From assembly GCA_002409995.1 (NCBI GenBank), contig DHOR01000015.1, positions 1,531 to 65,530 on the forward strand: a stretch of 64,000 nt of DNA. The letters are read 5' to 3'. Positions within the stretch are counted from its first letter, which is position 1; every line of letters begins with the position of its first letter. The DNA is from Hungatella sp. UBA5385. Lineage in GTDB: Bacteria > Bacillota > Clostridia > Lachnospirales > Lachnospiraceae. Below, piece by piece: positions 9,133 through 18,301 of the stretch. The translations under genes and the position numbers were made by a program. The notes beneath the pieces were generated by a model that worked only from the letters and a program-made list of their open reading frames with translations, had not been told where the DNA came from and ran no database searches.

Positions 9133-10848
9133 ATGGTAAAAGGAACAAGTGCATCTGCTGGTATCGGAATTGGGAAAGCCGTTATCGTTGAAGAAGCAGA
9201 ACTGATCATTAAGAGGGAGAGTGTATCAGACACAGAGGCGGAAAAGAACCGTTTTCAGGCTGCATTAAAGCAGGCAGTGGAGGATACAGAGGCTATGGCC
9301 AAGGATCTTGCTAAGAGAGTTGGGGAGCAGGAGGCGGAGATATTAAACGGCCATGTTATGCTGCTGTCTGATCCTATGCTTACAGGAGAGATTGAAAGTA
9401 CAATTGCAGGGGAGAGCGTTAACAGTGAATATGCCATTGAGAACGTCTGCAATATGTATGCTGATATGTTTGCTTCCATGGGAGACGAACTGATGCAGCA
9501 GAGAGCAACAGACATGAGAGATATCAAAACCAGAATGCAGAGAATTCTTCTTGGAATCAGCTCTGTGGATATTTCCTCACTTCCTGCAGGCAGCATCATT
9601 GTGGCAAAGGATTTAACACCTTCCATGACAGCTGGTATTAACCCTGACAATGTAACAGGTATTGTTACAGAGCTGGGAGGCAAGACCTCTCATAGCGCAA
9701 TTCTGGCAAGAGCTCTTGAGATTCCGGCAGTGGTTGCAGTGGAAAAGGTTCTGGAGCATATTAAAGAAGATGATGAAATTGTACTTGACGGCTCTGAGGG
9801 CATTGTAATTGTGAATCCTGAAGCAGCAGTTAAGGAAGAATATATTGTTAAGAGAGAAGCTTACTTAAAAGAGAAAAAAGAGTTAGAGCAGTATATTGGA
9901 AAACCAACCATCACAAAAGATGGTGTTACCATAGAACTGGTTGCCAATATCGGTAAACCGGAAGACGTGGATAAAGTGATCCAGTATGATGGAGAGGGAA
10001 TTGGTCTCTTCCGTACAGAGTTTTTATTTATGGATCGTACTTCTATGCCTACAGAGGAAGAACAGTTTGAGGCATACCAGAAGGTTGCTATTGCGATGAA
10101 GGGTAAACCTGTTATTATCCGTACTCTGGATATTGGCGGTGATAAGGAGATTCCATACATGGGACTTGAGAAGGATGAGAATCCATTCTTAGGCTACCGT
10201 GCAGTCCGTTTCTGTCTGGACCGTAAGGATGATGTGTATAAGCCACAGCTTCGTGCACTTTTACGCGCCAGCGCATTTGGCAATATCAAAATTATGGTGC
10301 CTATGGTAACTTGTCTGGAGGAGTTTAGAGAAGTCCGTCAGCTGCTTGAAGAGATTAAAACAGAGCTTGATGAAAAGGGCATTGCATACCAGAAGGATAT
10401 CCAGGTTGGTATTATGGTTGAAACTGCCGCTGCCTCTCTTATGGCAGATGCATTTGCAAAAGAGGTTGATTTCTTCAGCATTGGTACCAATGATTTAACT
10501 CAGTACACTATGTCTGTAGACAGAGGCAATGACAAGGTTTCTTACCTTTATTCCCCATTAAATCCTGCAGTGCTGCGGAGTATCCGCTACGTGATTGAAT
10601 GTGGGCGTAAGGAAGGAATTATGGTAGGCATGTGTGGGGAAGCAGCCAGCGACCCTATGATGATACCGCTTCTTCTTGCCTTTGGTTTAAATGAATTCAG
10701 TATGAGCGCTTCTGCCATTTTAAATGCCAGAAAGCTGATTACAGGATATAGCAGCCAGGAGCTGCAGGCAGTGGCAGATAAGGCTATGTCCTTTGTCACT
10801 GTAAAAGAAGTAGAAGATTATATGAAGGAATTTGTAAGTCATTCCTAA
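9133..10848 (+). CDS. ptsI: PTS enzyme I (phosphoenolpyruvate-protein phosphotransferase)
   Basis: General PTS enzyme that transfers phosphate from phosphoenolpyruvate to HPr. At 571 residues it has the normal length. Domain order is an N-terminal HPr-binding helical domain, a swivelling phosphohistidine domain with His187 in GGKTSHSAILA, and the C-terminal TIM-barrel PEP domain with GIGLFRTEFLF, IRTLDIGGDKE and the Cys motif GMCGEAASDP. It has a clear GGAGG site. It should also supply phosphate to the galactitol-type PTS encoded at 14.6-16.7 kb. Confidence 0.96.
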   Translation: MVKGTSASAGIGIGKAVIVEEAELIIKRESVSDTEAEKNRFQAALKQAVEDTEAMAKDLAKRVGEQEAEILNGHVMLLSDPMLTGEIESTIAGESVNSEYAIENVCNMYADMFASMGDELMQQRATDMRDIKTRMQRILLGISSVDISSLPAGSIIVAKDLTPSMTAGINPDNVTGIVTELGGKTSHSAILARALEIPAVVAVEKVLEHIKEDDEIVLDGSEGIVIVNPEAAVKEEYIVKREAYLKEKKELEQYIGKPTITKDGVTIELVANIGKPEDVDKVIQYDGEGIGLFRTEFLFMDRTSMPTEEEQFEAYQKVAIAMKGKPVIIRTLDIGGDKEIPYMGLEKDENPFLGYRAVRFCLDRKDDVYKPQLRALLRASAFGNIKIMVPMVTCLEEFREVRQLLEEIKTELDEKGIAYQKDIQVGIMVETAAASLMADAFAKEVDFFSIGTNDLTQYTMSVDRGNDKVSYLYSPLNPAVLRSIRYVIECGRKEGIMVGMCGEAASDPMMIPLLLAFGLNEFSMSASAILNARKLITGYSSQELQAVADKAMSFVTVKEVEDYMKEFVSHS

Positions 10849-10860
10849 GCTGATTTTAAA

Positions 10861-10896
10861 GGAGGCAGCTGTCGCTTAGGGCGGCGGCTGCTTCTC
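10861..10896 (+). terminator. Terminator-like hairpin after ptsI
   Basis: The 11-base arms at 10865-10875 and 10881-10891 pair with two G-U wobbles and a 5-base loop. The following tail, TTCTCT, is only partly U-rich. Confidence 0.55.
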
Positions 10897-10921
10897 TGAC
10901 TGTAAAGGGGACATAAAAAGT

Positions 10922-12214
10922 ATGAGTGTTTATCTGATCATGTATGTGGCAAGCTATCTGTTTGCAAGAGCTGGTTTTTACTGGCTTTCCGGGCTGGCTC
11001 TTATTCTGGCAGCCATTTTTCTATACTGGTATGATTACAGAAGAACCGAGAATATTGTTCACTTAAGAGCTCTCTTTTCGCTGTTCTGGGTAGGCGGACA
11101 GGGAGTGGCATGTTTGAAGCTTTCTGAATTGTCGTCAGACTGGAATGTGCTTACCTGGCTGTGTTTTCTGGCGGCATTCTTAGGATTCTGGCTGGTATTT
11201 GAGATTCTTATGAGAACTCAGGGCGGAATCATGGGAGAGCGGTCCAGATGGTTCCAGTTTCAGGGATATGAAAAGCCGCTTTTTTGGTCTATGATCATTG
11301 TAACTGTCATGTCATTGGCTGCATTTGTCATAGAAGCGTTGGTGCTGGGCTTTATTCCTTTCTTTGTAAAAGGAGTTCCTCATGCCTATTCCACATTTCA
11401 TATTACAGGGGTTCATTATTTTACAGTGTCCTGTGTGTTGGTTCCCTCCCTTTCTGTGCTGTATTTCTGTATTGAGCACGGCAGAAACGGGGCACGGATG
11501 ATCTCTGTTATTATTATGGATATTATTGCATGTGCCATTCCTGTACTATGTGTATCCAGATTTCAGCTGATTCTGGCTGTAGGTATGGCTGTACTGACCT
11601 ATATAGCAATTGAACGCAGGCTGAAGATATCCTATGCCATTGGACTGGCTCTGGGTATGATCCCGATTTATGTGATTCTTACCATAGCCAGGGGTCATGA
11701 TGTATCCTATCTCAATGATATTTTTCAGATGAAAAACAGGAACATGCCCATATTTATTACACAGCCTTATATGTATATCGCCAACAATTACGATAATTTT
11801 AATTGCATGGTGGAATGGCTTCCTTCCCACACCTATGGACTGAGGATGCTCTTTCCTCTATGGGCTTTAACAGGGCTTAAATTCCTGGTTCCTGCACTGG
11901 TGGATTTTCCTATTTATGTAACGAAGGAAGAGTTGACAACGGTAACTCTGTTTTATGATTCTTTTTATGACTTTGGAATTGTTGGAGTGGTATTGTTTGC
12001 CTGCATATTAGGAATTGTGGCATACTTCCTGGTGCGGATGATTAAAAGAGTGAGAAATCCCATTGGATATTTGTTTTATGCCCAGTTTGCCATGTATATG
12101 ATCCTGTCATTTTTCACCACATGGTTCAGTAATCCAACTACCTGGTTTTATCTTGTTATTACAGGTGGGATATATGGATTTTGTTCCTGGAGAAATAATG
12201 GACGGAGAGGATGA
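10922..12214 (+). CDS. Wzy-like oligosaccharide repeat-unit polymerase
   Basis: A 430-residue polytopic membrane protein with about 10-12 hydrophobic segments. A long external loop in the second half (roughly 255-330) contains TIARGHDVSYLND and a WLPSHTYGLRM stretch, as in oligosaccharide repeat-unit polymerases of the O-antigen/capsule Wzy type. No glycosyltransferase or flippase gene is adjacent, so it is an orphan. Family is assigned from topology and local motifs only; function is inferred. It is flanked by hairpin terminators on both sides. Confidence 0.65.
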   Translation: MSVYLIMYVASYLFARAGFYWLSGLALILAAIFLYWYDYRRTENIVHLRALFSLFWVGGQGVACLKLSELSSDWNVLTWLCFLAAFLGFWLVFEILMRTQGGIMGERSRWFQFQGYEKPLFWSMIIVTVMSLAAFVIEALVLGFIPFFVKGVPHAYSTFHITGVHYFTVSCVLVPSLSVLYFCIEHGRNGARMISVIIMDIIACAIPVLCVSRFQLILAVGMAVLTYIAIERRLKISYAIGLALGMIPIYVILTIARGHDVSYLNDIFQMKNRNMPIFITQPYMYIANNYDNFNCMVEWLPSHTYGLRMLFPLWALTGLKFLVPALVDFPIYVTKEELTTVTLFYDSFYDFGIVGVVLFACILGIVAYFLVRMIKRVRNPIGYLFYAQFAMYMILSFFTTWFSNPTTWFYLVITGGIYGFCSWRNNGRRG

Positions 12215-12234
12215 GAAATTTTATAGTGATGAAG

Positions 12235-12264
12235 AGGCTGCTACGGTTTTTGTAGCAGCCTTTT
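12235..12264 (+). terminator. Rho-independent terminator after the polymerase gene
   Basis: A 10-bp perfect stem (12235-12244 with 12252-12261), a 7-base loop and TTTT. It lies 20 bases after the stop codon. Confidence 0.85.
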
Positions 12265-12368
12265 CGTATTGATAAAAGCATAATTGAAGCTTATTATGTA
12301 CAACATAGCTTTGAAACCTAAAAAAATCAATATCTAAAAGCACACAAGTGTATGTGTAAAAAGAGATA

Positions 12369-12397
12369 TTGCTTATGGAAAACCTATCATATAAAAT
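12369..12397 (+). promoter_or_regulatory. Probable promoter of the PRD/PTS operon
   Basis: TTGCTT at 12369, a 17-base spacer, then TAAAAT at 12392. It lies upstream of the regulator start at 12464. Confidence 0.45.
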
Positions 12398-12427
12398 GAC
12401 AGCATAGATGGAGGCATAGCATTAACA

Positions 12428-12449
12428 ATACATAAGTGCACTTGTGTAT
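12428..12449. promoter_or_regulatory. Candidate operator, imperfect 22-bp palindrome
   Basis: ATACATAAGTG followed by CACTTGTGTAT forms an inverted repeat with one mismatch. The 9-mer ACACAAGTG occurs again at 12342-12350. The palindrome lies between the promoter and the regulator gene, where a repressor or antiterminator could act. Confidence 0.4.
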
Positions 12450-12463
12450 AGGAGTGAGGAATT

Positions 12464-14554
12464 ATGTTGACAAGCAGATGTTACAGTATCATCCAGAACA
12501 TTGCGGAGAGCAGAAGAAAATTTAAAGTCACAGATTTGGCAGCGTTATACGGAGTTTCCTCCAGGGTGATTTATTATGATATTGATGCCATTAAGGATTA
12601 CCTGCACGAGAGAAATGATTTTAGACTTAATGTTGAAGATGGGTATATCAGTATTATCTGCAATAATCAGGTGAAATTAACAGATTTGCTGGATAGAATC
12701 CAGTGTGATGCCAAAACGAATATTTTGCTTACTCCTGAAGAACGCATGCTGGAAATCTTATTGAAAATTCTAAATGAAGAAACAGTTCGCATAGCAGCTA
12801 TGGTTGAGGCTTTTTTAGTCTCAAAAACTACAATTGTAAAAGATTTTGATACTATGAAAATGTTTTTCAGGAAGAAAGGAGTCAAGTTAAAAGCAACAGC
12901 AGATGGGTTTAAATTCTTTTCAGATGAAATAGATGTAAGGATTGCCAGTGTTAATTTTGTTATGACACTTCTAAAACCCAATTATACTATTTATCGGCTG
13001 TATGATGATAGATTGCTTTGGCAGATGAGACCTTATTATATATTTATGAGTCAGATTTCTTTTGAAGATTTAGTGAGAGCAGTTAGAACAGCAATTGCAA
13101 CAGAGTTTGTTTCCTATAATATTTTCAATATTTGTATACTGGGTATTAGCATTGGGCTGATCAGAGACAATCTTGATTGTACGGCAGAAATTTCAGATAA
13201 CAGCAGCGCATTATTGGCAGATACCAGTATTTATCATCTGGCTGAAAAAGTTAATTCAGAAATACAAAATTACACAGAGATAAAAGATGAAAAGGGGTTT
13301 GTAGACACCATTGCAATATTACTGCTGGGAGCCCAAATTGATTATGAGCCTATTTTATATCTCAATAAACGTATTGATTTTAAAGTAGCTGCAAGTAATT
13401 TTGTTGTAGATGTTTGCAATAAGGTTGGATTTGAAGCCGATAAAGCATTAATTACCTATGTAAGGAATGATTTGTTTCAGTTTCTGATAAAAGCAGATTC
13501 TACTGGTATCCATAAGATGGATAAGACTATTAAACAGATGGAGGATGAATATCCGGATTTGCTGGCAATTATAAAGGGTAGCAGCTATATATTTGCCAAT
13601 GTTCTGGGATTTCAGCTAGATGAAAAACAATACGCAATGCTTGCAATGAATTTTATTGAACAATATGATTTATGCTGTCAAAAAAAGTTGAGTATTCCCA
13701 GAGCATTGGTGGTGTGTAATGCCGGTTCGGCAGGTTCCAGGCTCATTAGCAGCCGTCTTCAATCTTTTTTCGAGATTCAGATTGTGGGAATTATCAGTAT
13801 ATATGAAGTTGGCGATTTTTTGAAAGAACACGAAGTAGATTATGTTATCACTTCTGTTCCGCTGGCAGTTCTTAGTATTCCCTGTATTCAAGTAAATTCC
13901 TATCTAAGTGAAGAAGATATTGTTAATTTAAGTAGAATTTTTTCCCTCAAAAAGTTAAATTATGAAACCATAAATGAAATTGTGGAACTTGTGGAAGAAT
14001 ATGGGACATTAAATAATCGACAAGAATTTATGGAAAAAGCTGCAGTTATTCTTAATATAGATAAACAAACAGCTCAAACAGATAATCGGTTGAATTTATA
14101 TCAGGTAATTGAAGAATCTTGTATTCTTTTGGACGGGGAGTTTACAGAGTTGTCTGAAGCAGTAGAGGTTTCTGGTGAAATGCTGTATGGCAGAGACTAT
14201 ATTGAAGCGGAATATATTCAGGAGATCGTTGAGACTGTCAAAAACTCAGGGCGGTATATGCTGATTGGTGAACAAATTATTATGCCTCATTCCCTGGCGG
14301 GAAAACATGTAAAAAAAACAGGCATTAGTATTGTCCGGCTCAGAGAGTCATTGCCACTCTATGACAGACCAGAGATCGAGGTAAAATGGATTTTCACTTT
14401 GTGTACGATTGATAAAGTGAGCCATTTAACGGCTTTAACTCAGCTGGCACAGATACTTGGAACATCTTCATTATTGAAGGAGATGGAAAGCATAAAAAGT
14501 AAGCTGCAGCTGCTTAATCTGCTGCAGGAGCATTCAATAGGGGATGTATTATAA
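12464..14554 (+). CDS. PRD-domain transcriptional regulator of a PTS operon (BglG/MtlR family)
   Basis: A 696-residue activator with an N-terminal HTH (about 15-45, FKVTDLAALYGVSSRVIYYD), a second HTH/Mga-like region, two PRD domains in the middle, a GatB-like IIB domain (about 405-490, with Cys in VVCNAGSAGSR) and a C-terminal IIA-like domain (His in IIMPHSLAG). This architecture belongs to PTS-controlled activators whose activity is set by phosphorylation of PRD, IIB and IIA residues. It is followed 22 bases later by IIA, IIB and IIC genes. It probably senses the same unknown substrate and activates its own operon. Confidence 0.88.
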   Translation: MLTSRCYSIIQNIAESRRKFKVTDLAALYGVSSRVIYYDIDAIKDYLHERNDFRLNVEDGYISIICNNQVKLTDLLDRIQCDAKTNILLTPEERMLEILLKILNEETVRIAAMVEAFLVSKTTIVKDFDTMKMFFRKKGVKLKATADGFKFFSDEIDVRIASVNFVMTLLKPNYTIYRLYDDRLLWQMRPYYIFMSQISFEDLVRAVRTAIATEFVSYNIFNICILGISIGLIRDNLDCTAEISDNSSALLADTSIYHLAEKVNSEIQNYTEIKDEKGFVDTIAILLLGAQIDYEPILYLNKRIDFKVAASNFVVDVCNKVGFEADKALITYVRNDLFQFLIKADSTGIHKMDKTIKQMEDEYPDLLAIIKGSSYIFANVLGFQLDEKQYAMLAMNFIEQYDLCCQKKLSIPRALVVCNAGSAGSRLISSRLQSFFEIQIVGIISIYEVGDFLKEHEVDYVITSVPLAVLSIPCIQVNSYLSEEDIVNLSRIFSLKKLNYETINEIVELVEEYGTLNNRQEFMEKAAVILNIDKQTAQTDNRLNLYQVIEESCILLDGEFTELSEAVEVSGEMLYGRDYIEAEYIQEIVETVKNSGRYMLIGEQIIMPHSLAGKHVKKTGISIVRLRESLPLYDRPEIEVKWIFTLCTIDKVSHLTALTQLAQILGTSSLLKEMESIKSKLQLLNLLQEHSIGDVL

Positions 14555-14575
14555 AAAAGTGAGGGGAGATCACAG

Positions 14576-15037
14576 GTGCTGGATAAAGACTTAATTATTA
14601 CTCAGCTTTCTTTTGCATCAGCTGAGGAGGCCATTCGCTTTGGCGGAAAACTACTGTTTGAAAGGGGGTATGTGAAAGAATGCTATATTGAGTCGGTATT
14701 GGAACGGGAAAGAATATTTCCCACAGGACTTCCAACAGAACCGGTTTCCATTGCCATACCGCATACAAACAGTGATTGTGTAATTAAAAGCAGTATGTGT
14801 ATGATGGTGCTTGATGAACCATTAAAGTTTAGTCAGATGGGAGATGCAGATATACCGGTGATGGCTAAAATTATCATAATGCTGGCTGTCAGCAGCGCAG
14901 AAGGGCATCTGGAATTCCTATCAAATTTGTTGACCATATTGTCCGAAAAAACTTTATTGGAGCGGATTAGTCATGCACATTCCAAAGATGAGATTTATGA
15001 ACTTATGTTAGCTTCTGGAGAATGTTTTAAAATTTGA
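14576..15037 (+). CDS. PTS IIA component, galactitol/fructose type
   Basis: Cytosolic phosphocarrier of a sugar-specific PTS, 153 residues. The phosphorylatable His63 is in the classic AIPHTNSD motif of the PTS_EIIA_2 family. The start is GTG at 14576, preceded by GGGGAG with 7-base spacing. It takes phosphate from HPr and passes it to the IIB encoded next. The 3' end lies 23 bases before the chosen IIB start. Confidence 0.88.
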   Translation: MLDKDLIITQLSFASAEEAIRFGGKLLFERGYVKECYIESVLERERIFPTGLPTEPVSIAIPHTNSDCVIKSSMCMMVLDEPLKFSQMGDADIPVMAKIIIMLAVSSAEGHLEFLSNLLTILSEKTLLERISHAHSKDEIYELMLASGECFKI

Positions 15038-15060
15038 ATCCTACAGTGAAAGGAGTCGTT

Positions 15061-15360
15061 ATGGGGAAAAAGAAGGTGTTGATTTGCTGTGCCAATGGGG
15101 TAGCAACATCCACCATGGTATCAATGAAATGTAAAAATAAATTTAAGGAATTGGGGATTTTGGCAGAGGTAGTCACATGTACCAGTCTGGAGGTAAAAGG
15201 AAAAGCGAAAAGCTATAAACCAGATTTAATTATTTCTAATGTTGGAACTAATATTATTGTGCCAGAAGGGATTCCTGTAATTTATGGTGTGAATTTGTTA
15301 TCAGGCAGAGGGGCAGAAGAAACTTGGGCTGAAATCGTTGAGAAATTGACGATCCCATAA
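15061..15360 (+). CDS. PTS IIB component, galactitol type
   Basis: A 99-residue GatB-type IIB. The phosphocysteine motif near the N-terminus is LICCANGVATST, with two adjacent cysteines, the second being the likely acceptor. The start chosen is ATG at 15061, which has AAAGGAG correctly placed. An upstream in-frame TTG at 15034 overlaps the IIA gene and has no good site. It hands phosphate to sugar bound in the IIC channel encoded next. Confidence 0.88.
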   Translation: MGKKKVLICCANGVATSTMVSMKCKNKFKELGILAEVVTCTSLEVKGKAKSYKPDLIISNVGTNIIVPEGIPVIYGVNLLSGRGAEETWAEIVEKLTIP

Positions 15361-15393
15361 TACTAAGATAAAAACTATATATGGAGGTAGGGG

Positions 15394-16668
15394 ATGAATA
15401 TTATTGTATCGATTTTTGAAGAGTTTAATAACCTTGGTGCAACCGTTATGATGCCGATTATCTTTACCGCTATTGGACTATTGGTAGGAATGAAGTTCTG
15501 GCAGGCTTTTAAGTCAGGAATATTATATGGTATAGGTTTTTCCGGTTTATGGCTTGTGCTTGACTTTTTTATGGGGAGTCTGGGAGAGGCAGCTAACAGT
15601 ATATCAGCAAACCTTGGCTTAAATTTAGATGTTGTAGATGCTGGCTGGATGTTAGGTTCAACTATGGCTTTTTCATCTACGCTTCTTCCGCTGGCAATTG
15701 TGGGGATTTTGGTAGTCAATTTTGTTCTAATTATGGTAGGATTTTTAAAAACCTTAAATATTGATATCTGGAATTACTGGATTATTATTACAGGAGGTGT
15801 CCTTGTTTATCGTTTTACAGGAAATTACTGGATTGGTTTCGCAGCAATTATTATTTCATCAGTAGTGGTTGCAAAAATGGCTGATATTTTTGCGGAAAAA
15901 GCATGGGAAGGTGAGTATGTACCAGAAGGAATTACATTGCCGCATTTGGATACCCTGGCAATGGCTCCGGTTTATTTTCTGGTTAACAAAATTATCGACC
16001 AGATACCAGTAGTGAAAGACTGGGATGTTTCAACAGAAAAAATTGCTGATAAGCTGGGGGTGGTTGGAGAACCATCAATTATGGGCCTGATATTAGGCGC
16101 TTTGTTAGGTGCTTGTGCAGGTTTTAATGTTAGTGATATTTTACACCTTGCTATGGTATGTGCTGCTACCATGGTATTGATGCCTAAAGTATGCTCCATT
16201 CTTATGGAGGGGTTGGGACCAATTGCAGAGGCAACTCAGGAGTTGGCAGAACGAAAATTAAAAGGTCGTGAGATTCGTATTGGCATGGATGCAGCCATTG
16301 GCGTAGGAAATCCCAATGTACTGATTCTTGGAATTATTATTATACCGATTATGCTGGTGCTTGCTGTTGCACTTCCTGGCAACCGTATGTTACCATTTGC
16401 AGATCTTTCCAGCATGACACTCTATATTTTATGGGCAGTAATTGCCAGTAAAGGAAATATGTTCCGGGCATTAGTTGCAGGAACAGTGGGGGCAGCTATT
16501 TACTTACTATGCGGCACTTATGTAGCAGGTATATATACTCAGACAGCGATATCTGTTGCACCGGATATGATACCAGAGGGTTCAATGCTTGTTTCCAGTA
16601 TTAGTGCCGGTAATCCTATTTATACGATTTTGATATTCATTTGCCGGTTATTGGGGTTGGCAGTATAA
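15394..16668 (+). CDS. PTS IIC component, galactitol type (GatC family)
   Basis: Membrane channel of the PTS, 424 residues with about 10-12 hydrophobic helices. GatC-like features include MMPIIFTAIGLLVGMKFWQ near the N-terminus and the loop GEPSIMGLILGALLG. The start has GGAGG upstream. The substrate cannot be read from sequence. GatC-type permeases take polyols such as galactitol or pentitols and some pentoses, so a polyol or rare sugar is likely. Confidence 0.9.
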   Translation: MNIIVSIFEEFNNLGATVMMPIIFTAIGLLVGMKFWQAFKSGILYGIGFSGLWLVLDFFMGSLGEAANSISANLGLNLDVVDAGWMLGSTMAFSSTLLPLAIVGILVVNFVLIMVGFLKTLNIDIWNYWIIITGGVLVYRFTGNYWIGFAAIIISSVVVAKMADIFAEKAWEGEYVPEGITLPHLDTLAMAPVYFLVNKIIDQIPVVKDWDVSTEKIADKLGVVGEPSIMGLILGALLGACAGFNVSDILHLAMVCAATMVLMPKVCSILMEGLGPIAEATQELAERKLKGREIRIGMDAAIGVGNPNVLILGIIIIPIMLVLAVALPGNRMLPFADLSSMTLYILWAVIASKGNMFRALVAGTVGAAIYLLCGTYVAGIYTQTAISVAPDMIPEGSMLVSSISAGNPIYTILIFICRLLGLAV

Positions 16669-16696
16669 AACAAATTACAGAAAATGAGGAAAAGTT

Positions 16697-17527
16697 ATGA
16701 CAGCTAATTATGAAGCAAAAGTTTGTATTGATGGGAAAAAAGATAAGTTGAGAGACATTGTGAAAGCACAGGGAACAGGATTGATGTTAGGCGGGCTCAT
16801 GGGAACAGATATGAGAATTGCCAATGCTGCATATGAGGGTGGCTGCCGTATTTTTGAACCAAATCATCCTGCAATGGCACTTCAGATGGGACTACATGGT
16901 GTTACGACGATGAATGAGGCAGAGGCTGTCCGGCATTTGGTACCCATTGAGAGAATGACGACGGCTGTAGAAGGATTGAGGGCATTGTTTGGAGATGATA
17001 TTTTTATTACCTGTGCAGTGCGTGGTGCATTTACAGAGATGGTCCCGGTCCCCTTTACTCAGGAAGATGCATACAAACTTGCATATGCCGGTGCAGACTG
17101 TGTTCATTCTCATAAATCTTCCATTGAAGATGTGTGGATGTTAACAGATTATGCCCACAATGCCGGTTTGCTCTGCGAAGCATACATATCAACTGATGAT
17201 ACATTTGGTGTGCAAGCGCCAACTGATGAGCTGCTCCTTAAAGCAATTAAGGATTACGAAGAAGCCGGCGTAGATTTATTAGGACTATGCAGCGGAATGA
17301 TTTATCAGGGGCAAGGTGCAACTGGATTTAGTGAGGAATGTCTTCATAGAATTGATTTGTTTGTGAACAATGTTTCTGTATTCAAAGTTCTTGAGGGGGG
17401 AATTAAACCGGGCAACATTAGTGCGGTGAAGAAACTGGGATTTGATATTCTTGTAATGTCAACAGCTTTGGATAATATTGCACAAGCAGTTACAACTGCT
17501 ACAGTGAAGGAATTGTTGGAGATATAA
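16697..17527 (+). CDS. Unassigned TIM-barrel enzyme of the PTS operon
   Basis: A 276-residue protein whose pattern fits a (beta/alpha)8 barrel. It has a C-terminal phosphate-binding-like segment (VLEGGIKPGNISAVKKLG) and acidic or His-containing strand ends (AGADCVHSHKSS, GVDLLGLCSGM). The C-terminal segment resembles that of ribulose-phosphate-binding barrels such as keto-gulonate-phosphate decarboxylase, but the N-terminal motifs do not match a family I know. It is the last gene of the PTS operon, so it probably converts the imported sugar phosphate (aldolase, decarboxylase or epimerase). Function is an inference. Confidence 0.6.
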   Translation: MTANYEAKVCIDGKKDKLRDIVKAQGTGLMLGGLMGTDMRIANAAYEGGCRIFEPNHPAMALQMGLHGVTTMNEAEAVRHLVPIERMTTAVEGLRALFGDDIFITCAVRGAFTEMVPVPFTQEDAYKLAYAGADCVHSHKSSIEDVWMLTDYAHNAGLLCEAYISTDDTFGVQAPTDELLLKAIKDYEEAGVDLLGLCSGMIYQGQGATGFSEECLHRIDLFVNNVSVFKVLEGGIKPGNISAVKKLGFDILVMSTALDNIAQAVTTATVKELLEI

Positions 17528-17543
17528 CCAGTAAAAAATAATT

Positions 17544-17581
17544 AAAAATGACACTGATTTAGCGATCAGTGTCATTTTTTT
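17544..17581 (+). terminator. Strong rho-independent terminator of the PTS operon
   Basis: A 15-bp perfect stem (17544-17558 with 17565-17579), a 6-base loop and a run of seven T. It lies 17 bases after the stop codon. Confidence 0.92.
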
Positions 17582-17620
17582 GTATGTACAAATAGTCCGC
17601 TAAGTTTTTGAACAAAAGTC

Positions 17621-17649
17621 TTGACATATTAAAACCTGAATGTTATTCT
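17621..17649 (+). promoter_or_regulatory. Sigma-A type promoter of the TetR-ABC operon
   Basis: TTGACA at 17621, a 17-base spacer, then TATTCT at 17644. An inverted repeat ATTCT-N8-AGAAT (17645-17662) overlaps the -10 and may be the TetR operator. Confidence 0.75.
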
Positions 17650-17692
17650 GACTATATAGAATGAAATGGTCAATAAAACAGAGGAGAATTAT

Positions 17693-18301
17693 ATGCCTAA
17701 AACATATTCGGATACAGAACGAACATATATCAAAAAGCGTCTCAAAGAAGAAGCTGCCTACTGCTTATTAAATTATGGTGTAAAAAGAACAACAGTTGAT
17801 GATTTGATCAACCGTGTAAAAATTCCAAAGGGAACTTTTTATTTATTTTACAAATCAAAAGAATTGCTTCTGTTTGAAGTGCTTCAGGATCAGCATGAAA
17901 TAATTGAAAACCAATTATTGCAAGAAATACACTCCCTGAGAGGAAAAGCAACGGTTGATAATTTATCTGAAACCATATACCGTTTTTATAAGACTGCAGA
18001 CGATTCTGGTATCTTAAAGCTATTGACAACCGGTGAAATTGAATTGTTGTATCGTAAGCTTCCGCAAGATGTTTTACAGGAGCATTTTACCCATGACAGT
18101 CAGCTTGTGAAAAAAATAATTGCTGAACTATCTATAGATCAGAAAAATAATATAGACGCACTTTCTGCTGCATTTCGCAATCTCTTTATTATGATGGTTT
18201 ATAAACGGGAGATGGGGGAAAAGTTTTTTGATGAAGCGTTAAAGCTGACAATCAGAGGGCTAGTGATACAGATGCTGGGAGGTATTTATGATAACGGTTG
18301 A
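17693..18301 (+). CDS. TetR-family transcriptional regulator
   Basis: A 202-residue regulator with an N-terminal TetR HTH (GVKRTTVDDLINRVKIPKGT, then FYLFYKSKELLLFEV). The start chosen is ATG at 17693, with GAGGAG six bases upstream; an ATG at 17666 has no site. The 3' end overlaps the next gene by 14 bases. It probably represses its own operon, which encodes an ABC exporter, and is relieved by an unknown ligand. Confidence 0.88.
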   Translation: MPKTYSDTERTYIKKRLKEEAAYCLLNYGVKRTTVDDLINRVKIPKGTFYLFYKSKELLLFEVLQDQHEIIENQLLQEIHSLRGKATVDNLSETIYRFYKTADDSGILKLLTTGEIELLYRKLPQDVLQEHFTHDSQLVKKIIAELSIDQKNNIDALSAAFRNLFIMMVYKREMGEKFFDEALKLTIRGLVIQMLGGIYDNG

